A stretch of 57,491 bases of DNA from Streptomyces sp. MUM 203J (lineage in GTDB: Bacteria; Actinomycetota; Actinomycetes; Streptomycetales; Streptomycetaceae), in NCBI RefSeq assembly GCF_022414595.1, contig NZ_JADWYO010000039.1, forward strand, positions 1-57,491, read 5' to 3'. Both the position numbers and the translations under genes were made by a program. Under the pieces are notes generated by a model. That model was not told the DNA's origin. It worked only from the letters and a program-made list of their open reading frames with translations, and did not search any database. Shown piece after piece: positions 31,199 to 38,681 of this stretch. Each line of letters starts with the position of its first letter. Position 1 is the first letter of the stretch.

Positions 31199-32788
31199 GT
31201 GACCGCTGCCCCCGCCCTGACCTGCACCGCCCTCTCCTTCACCTGGCCCGACGGCACCGTCGCGTTCGACGGGCTCGACCTGTCCGTCGGGGCCGGACGG
31301 ACCGGGCTGATCGGGCGCAACGGGTCCGGGAAATCGACATTGCTGAAACTGCTGGCCGGGACGCTCACCCCGGGCGGCGGGTCCGTCCGCGCGGCGGGCG
31401 AGGTCGGATACCTGCCGCAGGACGCCACGCTCGACACCGCGCTGCGCGTCGACGAGGTACTCGGTATCGCCCGCACCCGGGCCGCACTGCTCGCCATCGA
31501 ACGGGGCGACGCCGGCGAGGAGCACTTCGCGGCCGTCGGCGACGACTGGGACGTGGAGGAACGGACTCTCGCCGTGCTCGACCAACTGACTCTGGGTCAC
31601 ATCGGCCTGGACCGTGCGGTCGGGGAGATGTCGGGCGGCGAGTGTGTGCTGCTGCGGCTCGCCGCGCTGCTGCTGGCCCGGCCCTCAGTGCTGTTGCTGG
31701 ACGAACCGACCAACAACCTGGACCTGCGGGCCCGGCGCCGCCTCTACGCCGCGGTCGACGCCTGGCCGGGCGTCCTCGTCGTGGTGAGCCACGACCGGGA
31801 GCTGCTGGAGCGGGTCGACCGGATCGCGGAGCTGCGCGACGGCGAGGTCAGCTGGTACGGCGGTCCCTTCTCCGCGTACGAGGAGTCCCTCGCCGTGGCG
31901 CAGCAGGCCGCCGAGCGGACGGTGCGCGCCGCCGAGGCCGACGTACGGCGCCAGCGGCGCGAACTCGCCGAGGCACAGCAGAAGTTGTCGAAGCGCAAGA
32001 GGACCGGCCAGAAGGCATCAGCCAACAAGGTGGTCCCCCGCATCGTCGCCAACGAGCGCAAGCGCGCCGCCCAGGTGTCGGCGGGCCGGCACCGCGCCGT
32101 GCAGGAGCAGCGGCTGGAGCAGGCGCGGGAGCGGCTGGGCGAGGCGGCGGAGGCGGTTCGGGACGACGACGGGATCCGGGTCGAGCTGCCGCACACCGCC
32201 GTGCCGCCGGGCCGTGACGTCCTGCTGCTGCGCGAACTGACGCTCCGCCACGGTACGCGTCTGAAAGGTGTGTTCGAGATACGCGGGCCGGAGCGGGTCG
32301 CACTGGTGGGGCCGAACGGGTCCGGCAAGTCGACGCTGCTGCGGACCGTCGCCGGGGAACTCGCCCCGCTGGCGGGTGAGGCCGAGGCCCGGGTGCCGCT
32401 GCGCTTCCTGCCGCAGCGGCTCGACGTCCTGGACGACGAGCTGACCGTGGCGCAGAACGTGGCGCTGCGGGCCCCGCGGGCGACACCCAACCAGATCCGG
32501 GCAGGCCTGGCGCGGTTCCTGTTCCGGGGCGCCAAGGCGGACCAGCGGGCGGGGACGCTGTCCGGGGGCGAGCGGTTCCGGGCCGCGCTGGCGGCGCTGC
32601 TGCTGGCCGAGCCCGCGCCGCAGCTGCTGCTGCTGGACGAGCCGACGAACAACCTGGACCTGGCGAGCGCGCGAAGCCTGACGGGGGCGCTGGAGGCGTA
32701 CGAGGGCGCGCTGGTCGTGGCGAGCCACGACGAGCCGTTCCTGGAGTCCATCGGCGTCACCCGCAGGCTGTCACTGGATGGGCTGTGA
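31199..32788 (+). CDS. ABC-F family ATPase (ribosome-protection or translation factor type)
   Basis: This 529-aa soluble protein has two ABC domains and no membrane segment. Walker A motifs are GRNGSGKST (about residue 40) and GPNGSGKST (about 375). Signatures are MSGGECVLLRLAALL and LSGGERFRAALAALL, and both Walker B motifs read LLLDEPTNNLDL. A charged linker rich in Arg, Glu and Gln (VRRQRRELAEAQQKLSKRKR) separates the domains. Such proteins act on the ribosome, some giving macrolide or lincosamide resistance. GTG 31199 has GGGAG six bases upstream. Antibiotic link unproven. Confidence 0.9.
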   Translation: MTAAPALTCTALSFTWPDGTVAFDGLDLSVGAGRTGLIGRNGSGKSTLLKLLAGTLTPGGGSVRAAGEVGYLPQDATLDTALRVDEVLGIARTRAALLAIERGDAGEEHFAAVGDDWDVEERTLAVLDQLTLGHIGLDRAVGEMSGGECVLLRLAALLLARPSVLLLDEPTNNLDLRARRRLYAAVDAWPGVLVVVSHDRELLERVDRIAELRDGEVSWYGGPFSAYEESLAVAQQAAERTVRAAEADVRRQRRELAEAQQKLSKRKRTGQKASANKVVPRIVANERKRAAQVSAGRHRAVQEQRLEQARERLGEAAEAVRDDDGIRVELPHTAVPPGRDVLLLRELTLRHGTRLKGVFEIRGPERVALVGPNGSGKSTLLRTVAGELAPLAGEAEARVPLRFLPQRLDVLDDELTVAQNVALRAPRATPNQIRAGLARFLFRGAKADQRAGTLSGGERFRAALAALLLAEPAPQLLLLDEPTNNLDLASARSLTGALEAYEGALVVASHDEPFLESIGVTRRLSLDGL

Positions 32789-32903
32789 CGCAGAACACGT
32801 CGGTGACACTGGGCATGCAAGGAGGACCGGACACCTCTACACATAACTGAATGTAATGGGGCAATGCTACGGCAGGTATTGGCCACACCCTTACGGGGCG
32901 CTT

Positions 32904-32937
32904 AACCTACGGTTTCGTAACCTACGAATCCGTAGGT
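32904..32937. promoter_or_regulatory. Compound operator upstream of the desaturase gene
   Basis: AACCTACG occurs twice, at 32904-32911 and 32919-32926. The second copy forms a perfect palindrome ACCTACG-AATC-CGTAGGT (32920-32937). The first forms TACG-GTTT-CGTA (32908-32919). The arrangement suggests cooperative binding by a TetR-like lipid regulator. Confidence 0.65.
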
Positions 32938-32962
32938 AGTGAACCCGTTCCCAGGAGCCCCC

Positions 32963-33940
32963 GTGACCCTCACCTCTCCTCACCTCGGCAGTTCGGCGGA
33001 GTGGACCGATGCCCGGCTGCTGTACGCGCTGGAAGAGGTGGTCGAGAAGGAGCTGAACCGCCACCTCAAGGTCGCGAAGGACTGGATGCCGCACGAGTAC
33101 GTCCCGTGGTCGGACGGCCGGAACTTCCCGGGGCTCTTCGAGGACGGGGAGGCCTGGGCCCCCGACCAGTCGAAGGTCTCGGACGTCGGCCGGATCGCCC
33201 TGGTGGTGAACCTGCTGACCGAGGACAACCTGCCGAGCTACCACCACGAGATCGCGACCCTCTTCGGCCGGGACGGCGCCTGGGGCACCTGGGTGCACCG
33301 CTGGACCGCCGAGGAGGGGCGGCACGGCATCGTGATGCGGGACTACCTGCTGGCCTCCCGGGCCGTCGACCCGGACAAGCTGGAGCAGTTCCGGATGGCC
33401 CACATGAGCGAGGGGTTCGAGTCCGACAACCGGCACTCGATGCTCCACTCCGTGGCCTATGTGGCGTTCCAGGAGCTGGCGACCCGGATCTCGCACCGAA
33501 ACACCGGGCACGAGTCCGGCGACCCGGTGTGCGACCGGATGCTGGCGCGGATCGCGACCGACGAGAACCTGCACATGGTCTTCTACCGGAACCTGCTGGG
33601 CGCCGCGTTCCAGATCGCGCCCGACCTGACCATGCAGGCGGTCCGGGACGTCGTCGTGAACTTCCGGATGCCCGGCCACGGCATTCCCGGGTTCGAGCGG
33701 GCCGCCGCCCAGATCGCCATCGGCGGGATCTACAACCTGCGGATCCACCACGACGACGTGCTCCAGCCGGTACTGCGCTTCCTGCGGGTCCTGGACATCG
33801 ACGGCCTCGGCCCGGAGGGCCTGAAGGCGCAGGAGGAGCTGGGCCTGTTCATGGGCGGCCTGGACACCGAGGCGGCGAAGTTGGACGAGAAGCTGGCGGC
33901 CCGCAAGGCCCGGCTGGCGGCCCGCGCCGCCGCGAGCTGA
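32963..33940 (+). CDS. Acyl-ACP desaturase (ferritin-like di-iron)
   Basis: This 325-aa soluble desaturase should introduce a double bond into acyl-ACP using O2 and a di-iron centre, affecting membrane lipid fluidity. Di-iron motifs are visible: EDNLPSYHHEI, WTAEEGRHGIVM (E-E-x-R-H) and IATDENLHMVFYRN (D-E-N-L-H). GTG 32963 has AGGAG five bases upstream; the GTG at 32939 has none. Length and motifs fit actinobacterial DesA-type proteins. An electron donor gene is not adjacent. Confidence 0.92.
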   Translation: MTLTSPHLGSSAEWTDARLLYALEEVVEKELNRHLKVAKDWMPHEYVPWSDGRNFPGLFEDGEAWAPDQSKVSDVGRIALVVNLLTEDNLPSYHHEIATLFGRDGAWGTWVHRWTAEEGRHGIVMRDYLLASRAVDPDKLEQFRMAHMSEGFESDNRHSMLHSVAYVAFQELATRISHRNTGHESGDPVCDRMLARIATDENLHMVFYRNLLGAAFQIAPDLTMQAVRDVVVNFRMPGHGIPGFERAAAQIAIGGIYNLRIHHDDVLQPVLRFLRVLDIDGLGPEGLKAQEELGLFMGGLDTEAAKLDEKLAARKARLAARAAAS

Positions 33941-33973
33941 CGCCCGCACGCCTGAGGTGATCCGCAGCGGCGG

Positions 33974-34297
33974 TCAGGCGGGCTGCCGCTCGGGCCTCGG
34001 GGCGCCCTGGCGGCGGCTCCGCCTCAACGCGCGCCGTTCCTGCTCCGACAGCCCGCCCCACACCCCGAACCGCTCGTCGTGCGTCAGCGCGTATTCCAGG
34101 CAGGCGCCGCGGGAGGGGCAGCGCCCGCAGAGGAACTTCGCCTCCCTGGTCGACGAGCCGGGCTCCGGGAAGAACAGATCCGGCCCGGTCTGGGCGCACA
34201 GGGCGGTCTCCTGCCAGGGCAGCTCGGATCCGGCGCCGGAGTCGGGGACGAGCGTCAGGCTGGACATGGTGCGGTCTGCGGCGGGGTTGATCGGCAT
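33974..34297 (-). CDS. WhiB-like (Wbl) iron-sulfur regulator
   Basis: This 107-aa Wbl protein has four cysteines that ligate a [4Fe-4S] cluster: Cys34, Cys57, Cys60 and Cys66 (C-X22-C-X2-C-X5-C), then GVWGG and a basic C-terminus (RRALRRSRRQG). It is close to WhiB itself in the core (REAKFLCGRCPSRGACLEYAL). Position and sequence recall the SCO6715-type paralogue. The frame extends to TTG 34336, but that lies inside the predicted promoter, so ATG 34297 or GTG 34306 is the likely start. Partner sigma factor unknown. Confidence 0.88.
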   Translation of the reverse strand: MPINPAADRTMSSLTLVPDSGAGSELPWQETALCAQTGPDLFFPEPGSSTREAKFLCGRCPSRGACLEYALTHDERFGVWGGLSEQERRALRRSRRQGAPRPERQPA

Positions 34298-34318
34298 GTC
34301 CCACACGCTGCCCCACGC

Positions 34319-34347
34319 CGATAAACGACCGGTCAACAGATGTTCAA
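34319..34347 (-). promoter_or_regulatory. Predicted promoter of the wbl gene
   Basis: On the minus strand TTGAAC (34347-34342) is followed by a 17-bp spacer and TTATCG (34324-34319). The start would fall near 34312, ahead of GTG 34306 and ATG 34297. Confidence 0.45.
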
Positions 34348-34483
34348 CGGCCCGGGCGCGGCGGAGAAGGCCGCTCGCGCCCTGCCAGCATGGGCCCGCG
34401 CCGGGCGGCCGGGCAAGGAGTTCCCGCGCGTGTCCCGGGTCCGGGAACCGGGTCCGTGAGCGGCCGGACGCGGCGCCGCCCGC

Positions 34484-35290
34484 TCACGGGGTGCGCGCCG
34501 CCCGCTCCAGGATCGCGAACCGCGCCCCGTACGGGTCCGTGAGCTTGGCCGACCGCCCGAGCCCTGCCAGGTCGCCCGGTCCGCGCCGCACCTCGCCGCC
34601 CAGCCGTTCGGCCTGGGAGAGCGCCCCGGCCAGGTCCGCCACCTCGAAGTACGGGACCCAGGACGGACCGCTCTCGGCCTCGGACGGGTCGTCGCCCAGC
34701 GGGACGACCCCGCCGAACGCGTCCTCCATCGAGGCGCGGCCGGTGCCGGACGGCTGGAGCAGCGTGTATCCGGCACCGGTCACCGGCGCCCCTGCCGTAT
34801 GCGCCTCGGTGCCGAAGACCATGTCGTAGAACGAGAGGTCGGCCACCGGGTCCGGCGTGTAGAGCTCCACCCAGCAGAGCGCGTTCGGCTCCCCGACCGC
34901 GTCGAGGCCCTTGTTCGTGCCGGGCTCCCAGACGCCGAACCCGGCCCCGGTCGGGTCGCTGAACAGGGCCATCCGGCCGAGGTCGCTGACCTCCATGGGC
35001 TCCATGCCGACGCTGCCGCCGCCCTCCTGCACGGCGGTGGCGGTGGCCTCGGCGTCCGGGGTCTGGAAGTACGGCGTCCACGCGGAACGGCCGTGTTCCG
35101 CCGGGATGGTCATGGCGCCTGCGACGGTGCTGCCGCCGCGCTGGAAGATGCCGTAACCGCCGAAGTCGGGCCCGGAGTCCTGGAACGTCCAGCCGAAGAG
35201 TCCCCGGTAGAAGGACCGGGCGCCGTCGAGGTCGGGGGTGCCCAGGTCGACCCAGTTCGGGGAGCCGGTGACGAAGCGGGTGGTGAGCAT
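34484..35290 (-). CDS. VOC (glyoxalase/bleomycin-resistance fold) family protein, two domains
   Basis: This 268-aa protein is made of two VOC modules. The first begins NWVDLGTPDLDGARSFYRGLFGW; the second begins CWVELYTPDPVADLSFYDMVFG. Each ends with a metal-type strand (DPTGAGFGVWEP and DPYGARFAIL). Function could be binding, isomerisation or antibiotic sequestration; sequence does not decide. AAGGAG precedes ATG 35290. It lies 55 bp downstream of the LigD-polymerase gene in the same direction, perhaps cotranscribed. Confidence 0.85.
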   Translation of the reverse strand: MLTTRFVTGSPNWVDLGTPDLDGARSFYRGLFGWTFQDSGPDFGGYGIFQRGGSTVAGAMTIPAEHGRSAWTPYFQTPDAEATATAVQEGGGSVGMEPMEVSDLGRMALFSDPTGAGFGVWEPGTNKGLDAVGEPNALCWVELYTPDPVADLSFYDMVFGTEAHTAGAPVTGAGYTLLQPSGTGRASMEDAFGGVVPLGDDPSEAESGPSWVPYFEVADLAGALSQAERLGGEVRRGPGDLAGLGRSAKLTDPYGARFAILERAARTP

Positions 35291-35345
35291 GGGAGCGGCA
35301 CTCCTTCGTGTGTCTGCGGCGGCGGTCGGGGGCCGCGCCCGGGGG

Positions 35346-36356
35346 TTACTGGTCCTTCTTCGCGCGACTCGGCTGCACCCGCTTGGGTTCGCCCGGCATC
35401 TTCGGGTGGTCCGGCGGATACGGCAGGTCGCCGAGGCCGTGCTCGCGCTCGTCCCGTTCGGCCAGCTCCAGCAGGCTGTCCAGGGCGAACGCGTGTTCCT
35501 CCATGTCCGCGTGGACGTCGCCCTCGTCCGCGTACCGCACCGGCATGGTCGCCAGGTCGAAGTCGCGCGGGTCGACGCTGTCCAGCTCGTGCCAGCGCAG
35601 CGGCGCCGAGACCGGGGCGTGCGGCCGGGGGCGGATGGAGTAGGCGGACGCGACGGTCCGGTCACGGGCGGTCTGGTTGTAGTCGACGAAGATCCGCTCG
35701 CCGCGCTCCTCCTTCCACCAGGCGGTGGTGACCCGCCCGGGCATCCGCCGCTCCAGCTCCCGCCCCACGGCGATGGCGGCGCGGCGCACCTGTGTGAACG
35801 TCCAGCGCGGCTCGATCGGCACGAAGACGTGCAGCCCGCGCCCGCCGGAGGTCTTGGGCCAGCCGCGCAGCCCGTACTCGTCGAGCAGGGCGCGCAGCTC
35901 GTGCGCTGTGCGCACCGCCTCGGTGAAGCCGGTCCCCGGCTGGGGGTCCAGGTCGATGCGCAGCTCGTCGGGGCGTTCGGTGGCGTCGCCCCGCACCGGC
36001 CAGGGGTGGAAGGTGAGGGTGCCGAGGTTGGCTGCCCACAGGACGGCGGCGGTCTCGGTGGGGCGGATCTCGTCGGCGGAGCGGCCGCTGGGGAAGGAGA
36101 TGTGGGCGGTGGGGATCCAGTCGGGGAGGTTCTTCGGGGCACGCTTCTGGAAGAAGGACTCGCCCGCGACTCCGTCGGGGAAGCGCTCCAGGGTGGTGGG
36201 CCGGTCGCGCAGGGCCCGGGTGATGCCGTCTCCGACGGCGAGGAAGTAGCGGGCGACGTCCAGCTTGGTGAAGCCGCGCTCCGGGAAGTAGACCTTGTCG
36301 GGGTTGGTGAGGCGCACCTTCCGGCCGCCCGCCTCCAACTCCACCGCATCTGCCAT
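35346..36356 (-). CDS. NHEJ-type DNA polymerase (LigD polymerase domain, stand-alone)
   Basis: This 336-aa archaeo-eukaryotic-primase-like polymerase is homologous to the LigD polymerase domain, which fills ends during non-homologous end joining. Motifs: LTNPDKVYFPERGFTKLDVARY, the catalytic Asp pair in RIDLDPQPG, and GGRGLHVFVPI. No ligase or nuclease domain is fused. ATG 36356 lacks a ribosome site but has TACCGT seven bases upstream. It is divergent from an ATP-dependent ligase gene, 74 bp away, a natural functional partner. Confidence 0.92.
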   Translation of the reverse strand: MADAVELEAGGRKVRLTNPDKVYFPERGFTKLDVARYFLAVGDGITRALRDRPTTLERFPDGVAGESFFQKRAPKNLPDWIPTAHISFPSGRSADEIRPTETAAVLWAANLGTLTFHPWPVRGDATERPDELRIDLDPQPGTGFTEAVRTAHELRALLDEYGLRGWPKTSGGRGLHVFVPIEPRWTFTQVRRAAIAVGRELERRMPGRVTTAWWKEERGERIFVDYNQTARDRTVASAYSIRPRPHAPVSAPLRWHELDSVDPRDFDLATMPVRYADEGDVHADMEEHAFALDSLLELAERDEREHGLGDLPYPPDHPKMPGEPKRVQPSRAKKDQ

Positions 36357-36363
36357 ACGCGCC

Positions 36364-36369
36364 ACGGTA
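36364..36369 (-). promoter_or_regulatory. Predicted -10 of leaderless polymerase transcript
   Basis: On the minus strand TACCGT ends seven bases before ATG 36356, with no ribosome site between. Confidence 0.45.
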
Positions 36370-36418
36370 TGCGGCCGGGACAGAGCGCGCATATCGGGTG
36401 ACCTCCGGGTGACTCGGG

Positions 36419-36424
36419 CAGAAT
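36419..36424 (+). promoter_or_regulatory. Predicted -10 of leaderless ligase transcript
   Basis: CAGAAT ends six bases before ATG 36431, with a -35-like GGTGAC at 36397-36402. No ribosome site is present. Confidence 0.4.
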
Positions 36425-36430
36425 CGTGCC

Positions 36431-37495
36431 ATGGACCTGCCGGTGATGCCGCCGTTGAAGCCGATGCTGGCCAGGAGTGTGAAGACGATCCCGCCGGGGA
36501 TGCAGTACGAGGCCAAGTGGGACGGCTTCCGGGCCATCGTGCATCGCGACGGGGCCGAGGTGGTGATCGGCAGCCGCACGGGCAAGCCGCTGACCCGCTA
36601 CTTCCCGGAGCTGGTGGAGGCGGTGCGGGAGCGGCTGCCGGAGCGCTGCGTCGTCGACGGCGAGATCGTCGTCGCCCACGGCGGCCGGCTCGACTTCGAC
36701 CGGCTGACCGAGCGGATCCACCCGGCCGACTCCCGGGTCCGGATGCTGGCCGAGCGGACCCCGGCGCGGTTCGTGGCCTTCGACCTGCCGGCGCTGGGTG
36801 ACCGGTCGCTGATGGACGCCCCGCTGACGGAGCGGCGCACGGAGCTGGAGCGCGTTCTGGCGGGCGTACGGCCTCCGGTGCACCTGGCGCCCGCGACGCG
36901 GGAGGTGGCGGTGGCCCAGGAATGGTTCGAGCGGTACGAGGGCGCCGGGCTCGACGGGGTGATCGCCAAGCCGCTGGATCTGCGCTACCGGCCGGACGCC
37001 CGGGTCATGTACAAGATCAAGCATGAGCGGACCGCCGATGTGGTGGTGGCCGGCTACCGCCTCCACAAGAGCGGACCCGTCGTCGGCTCGCTGCTGCTGG
37101 GGCTGTACGACGAGCGGGGCGCCCTCCAGCATGTGGGTGTGTGCGCGGCGTTCACCGCGCGGCGCCGCGCGGAACTGGTGGCGGAGCTGGAGCCGCTGGT
37201 GATGGACCCGCCGGACGGGCACCCGTGGGCGTCCTGGGCGGACGCGGCAGCACGCGAGAAGGGGCGGCTGCCGGGGGCGCCGAGCCGCTGGTCGGGGAAG
37301 AAGGACCTGTCATGGGTGGCACTGCGGCCGGAGCGGGTGTGCGAGGTCGGGTACGACCACATGGAGGGCGACCGGTTCCGGCACACGGCGCAGTTCCGCC
37401 GCTGGCGGCCGGACCGCACACCGGAGAGCTGCGGCTACGGGCAGCTTGAGGAACCTGTCTCGTACGACCTGGACGAGGTGCTGTCGGGCGGCTGA
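36431..37495 (+). CDS. ligC: ATP-dependent DNA ligase (LigC type)
   Basis: This 354-aa ligase seals DNA nicks by an adenylated-lysine mechanism. Motif I is YEAKWDGFR with Lys29. Further nucleotidyl-transferase motifs follow (VVDGEIVV, GLDGVIAKPLDLRY, MYKIKHERTADVVVAGYRLHK), then an OB-fold (VCEVGYDHMEGDRFRHTAQFRRWRPD). Size and arrangement match mycobacterial LigC and the Streptomyces stand-alone ligase. It is divergent from the LigD-like polymerase gene, suggesting an end-joining or excision-repair pair. No Ku gene is in the window. Confidence 0.92.
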   Translation: MDLPVMPPLKPMLARSVKTIPPGMQYEAKWDGFRAIVHRDGAEVVIGSRTGKPLTRYFPELVEAVRERLPERCVVDGEIVVAHGGRLDFDRLTERIHPADSRVRMLAERTPARFVAFDLPALGDRSLMDAPLTERRTELERVLAGVRPPVHLAPATREVAVAQEWFERYEGAGLDGVIAKPLDLRYRPDARVMYKIKHERTADVVVAGYRLHKSGPVVGSLLLGLYDERGALQHVGVCAAFTARRRAELVAELEPLVMDPPDGHPWASWADAAAREKGRLPGAPSRWSGKKDLSWVALRPERVCEVGYDHMEGDRFRHTAQFRRWRPDRTPESCGYGQLEEPVSYDLDEVLSGG

Positions 37496-37701
37496 GGCAC
37501 GCCCCTGCCGTGTCAGCCGTGTTGCGGGGCGGACGCGTTGGCGCCGCGCGACGGTGATCGCGGACGGCCCGCGGACGAAACCCTTGCGGGACTGATACGG
37601 CCCCGGGGCGAAACCGGGGCCCGGGAACCGTCACCATGGAGGGGTACACCCAGCAGCCGGACGCCTGCCACAAGCAGGACAGCAGCAGAGAAGGACCTCA
37701 C

Positions 37702-37962
37702 GTGACCGTGTCGCGTCTCATCCCCGTCCCGATCCCCGACAGCGTCGCCGCCATGATCGGGTCCTGCATGCCGCTGGGTGTCCTGCACGCCGAGATGGAC
37801 GCGGAGTGCGCGGCCCGCGAGGTGCGGCGGTTCCGGGGGCCGTTGTGCCCGGAGGACCAGGCGGACCGGGAGCACGCACTGTCGACGCTGGCCCGGGCGA
37901 ACAAGGTGCTCGCCGCGTACAACCCGGGGCTGGTGCTGCAGCCCGGCGGCGGGATCCGCTGA
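37702..37962 (+). CDS. Hypothetical protein, 86 aa
   Basis: I do not recognise this small protein. It starts at GTG 37702 with AAGGA seven bases upstream (VTVSRLIPVP). It is soluble and mixed in composition, with two Cys (GSCMPLG and DAECAAREVRRF) and a helical, charged middle (DQADREHALSTLARANKVL). It ends two bases before the stop of the convergent YchJ-like gene. A frame extends upstream to 37636 without a ribosome site. Confidence 0.65.
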   Translation: MTVSRLIPVPIPDSVAAMIGSCMPLGVLHAEMDAECAAREVRRFRGPLCPEDQADREHALSTLARANKVLAAYNPGLVLQPGGGIR

Positions 37963-37964
37963 GG

Positions 37965-38408
37965 TCAGTCGAACGTACCGTCCACGTACACCCACCGGCC
38001 GCCGGCCTTCTCGAAGCGGCTGCGCTCGCGGAGCGCGCCGGGGCGGCCCTGGTGGGTGTAGTGGGCGGCGAAGGTGACGGTACCGGTGGTGTGGAACAGG
38101 GTGCCGTCCGTGGTGTCCAGGATCTCCAGGCCGGTCCAGCGCGTGTCCGGGTCGAGCTCGACGGTGCGGGGGCGGGTGGCCGCCGCCCAGGTGCGGAGCA
38201 GGTACGGCTCGTCACACGCGACGAAGGCGCTGTACCGGGAGCGCATGAGCGACTCGGCCGTCGGGGCGGTCGCCTCGCCGGTGTGGAAGCGGTGGCAGCA
38301 GGCGCGGTACGGGGCGGGGAGTCCGCACGGGCAGGGCGCGTCGCCCGGGACGGCGGGTGCGGCGGGAGCGGTCGGTCGCCTCGGGGGGCGGGCCTTGCGT
38401 CGGGACAT
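37965..38408 (-). CDS. YchJ-family protein with SEC-C zinc motif
   Basis: This 147-aa UPF0225/YchJ-like protein has an N-terminal SEC-C-like zinc motif (CPCGLPAPYRACCHRFHTG). A cystatin/NTF2-like domain follows (ESLMRSRYSAFVACDEPYLLRTW and GGRWVYVDGTFD). The molecular function is unknown; SEC-C motifs bind zinc and often nucleic acid or protein partners. It begins at ATG 38408 with a basic, Pro-rich lead (SRRKARPPRRPTAP). Confidence 0.85.
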   Translation of the reverse strand: MSRRKARPPRRPTAPAAPAVPGDAPCPCGLPAPYRACCHRFHTGEATAPTAESLMRSRYSAFVACDEPYLLRTWAAATRPRTVELDPDTRWTGLEILDTTDGTLFHTTGTVTFAAHYTHQGRPGALRERSRFEKAGGRWVYVDGTFD

Positions 38409-38681
38409 GCCGCCATTGTGCCCGGCCGGGCCCGTCCGCCTCCCCGCCCCTCCCCGGCTGCGCCGAACCGCGCCTCCGCCGCGTGAAGGGGCGGGGCACC
38501 CGGGCACCCGGACCTCGCGGCTCCGCTGCTCACCCGCACAGGCACGGCGGGACCGGAGTCCCCCGCGGTACGCGGAACCGGCCATTCTGCGGAGCTGCCC
38601 GCAGGGTGCTTCCGAGTCCTGCCTCGCCGCTCTATTCTCCTGCGCCACACAGGGTAGTTACCGCCGGTAAAGGGGTGGGAC

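Noticed and set aside
30916..32217. 433-aa plus-strand frame running through the ABC-F leader and gene
   Set aside because: It lacks a ribosome site and is out of frame with the clear Walker A and signature motifs of the ABC-F gene.
34295..34336. TTG 34336 as start of the WhiB-like gene
   Set aside because: It falls within the spacer of the predicted promoter (34319-34347), so it should not be transcribed from that promoter.
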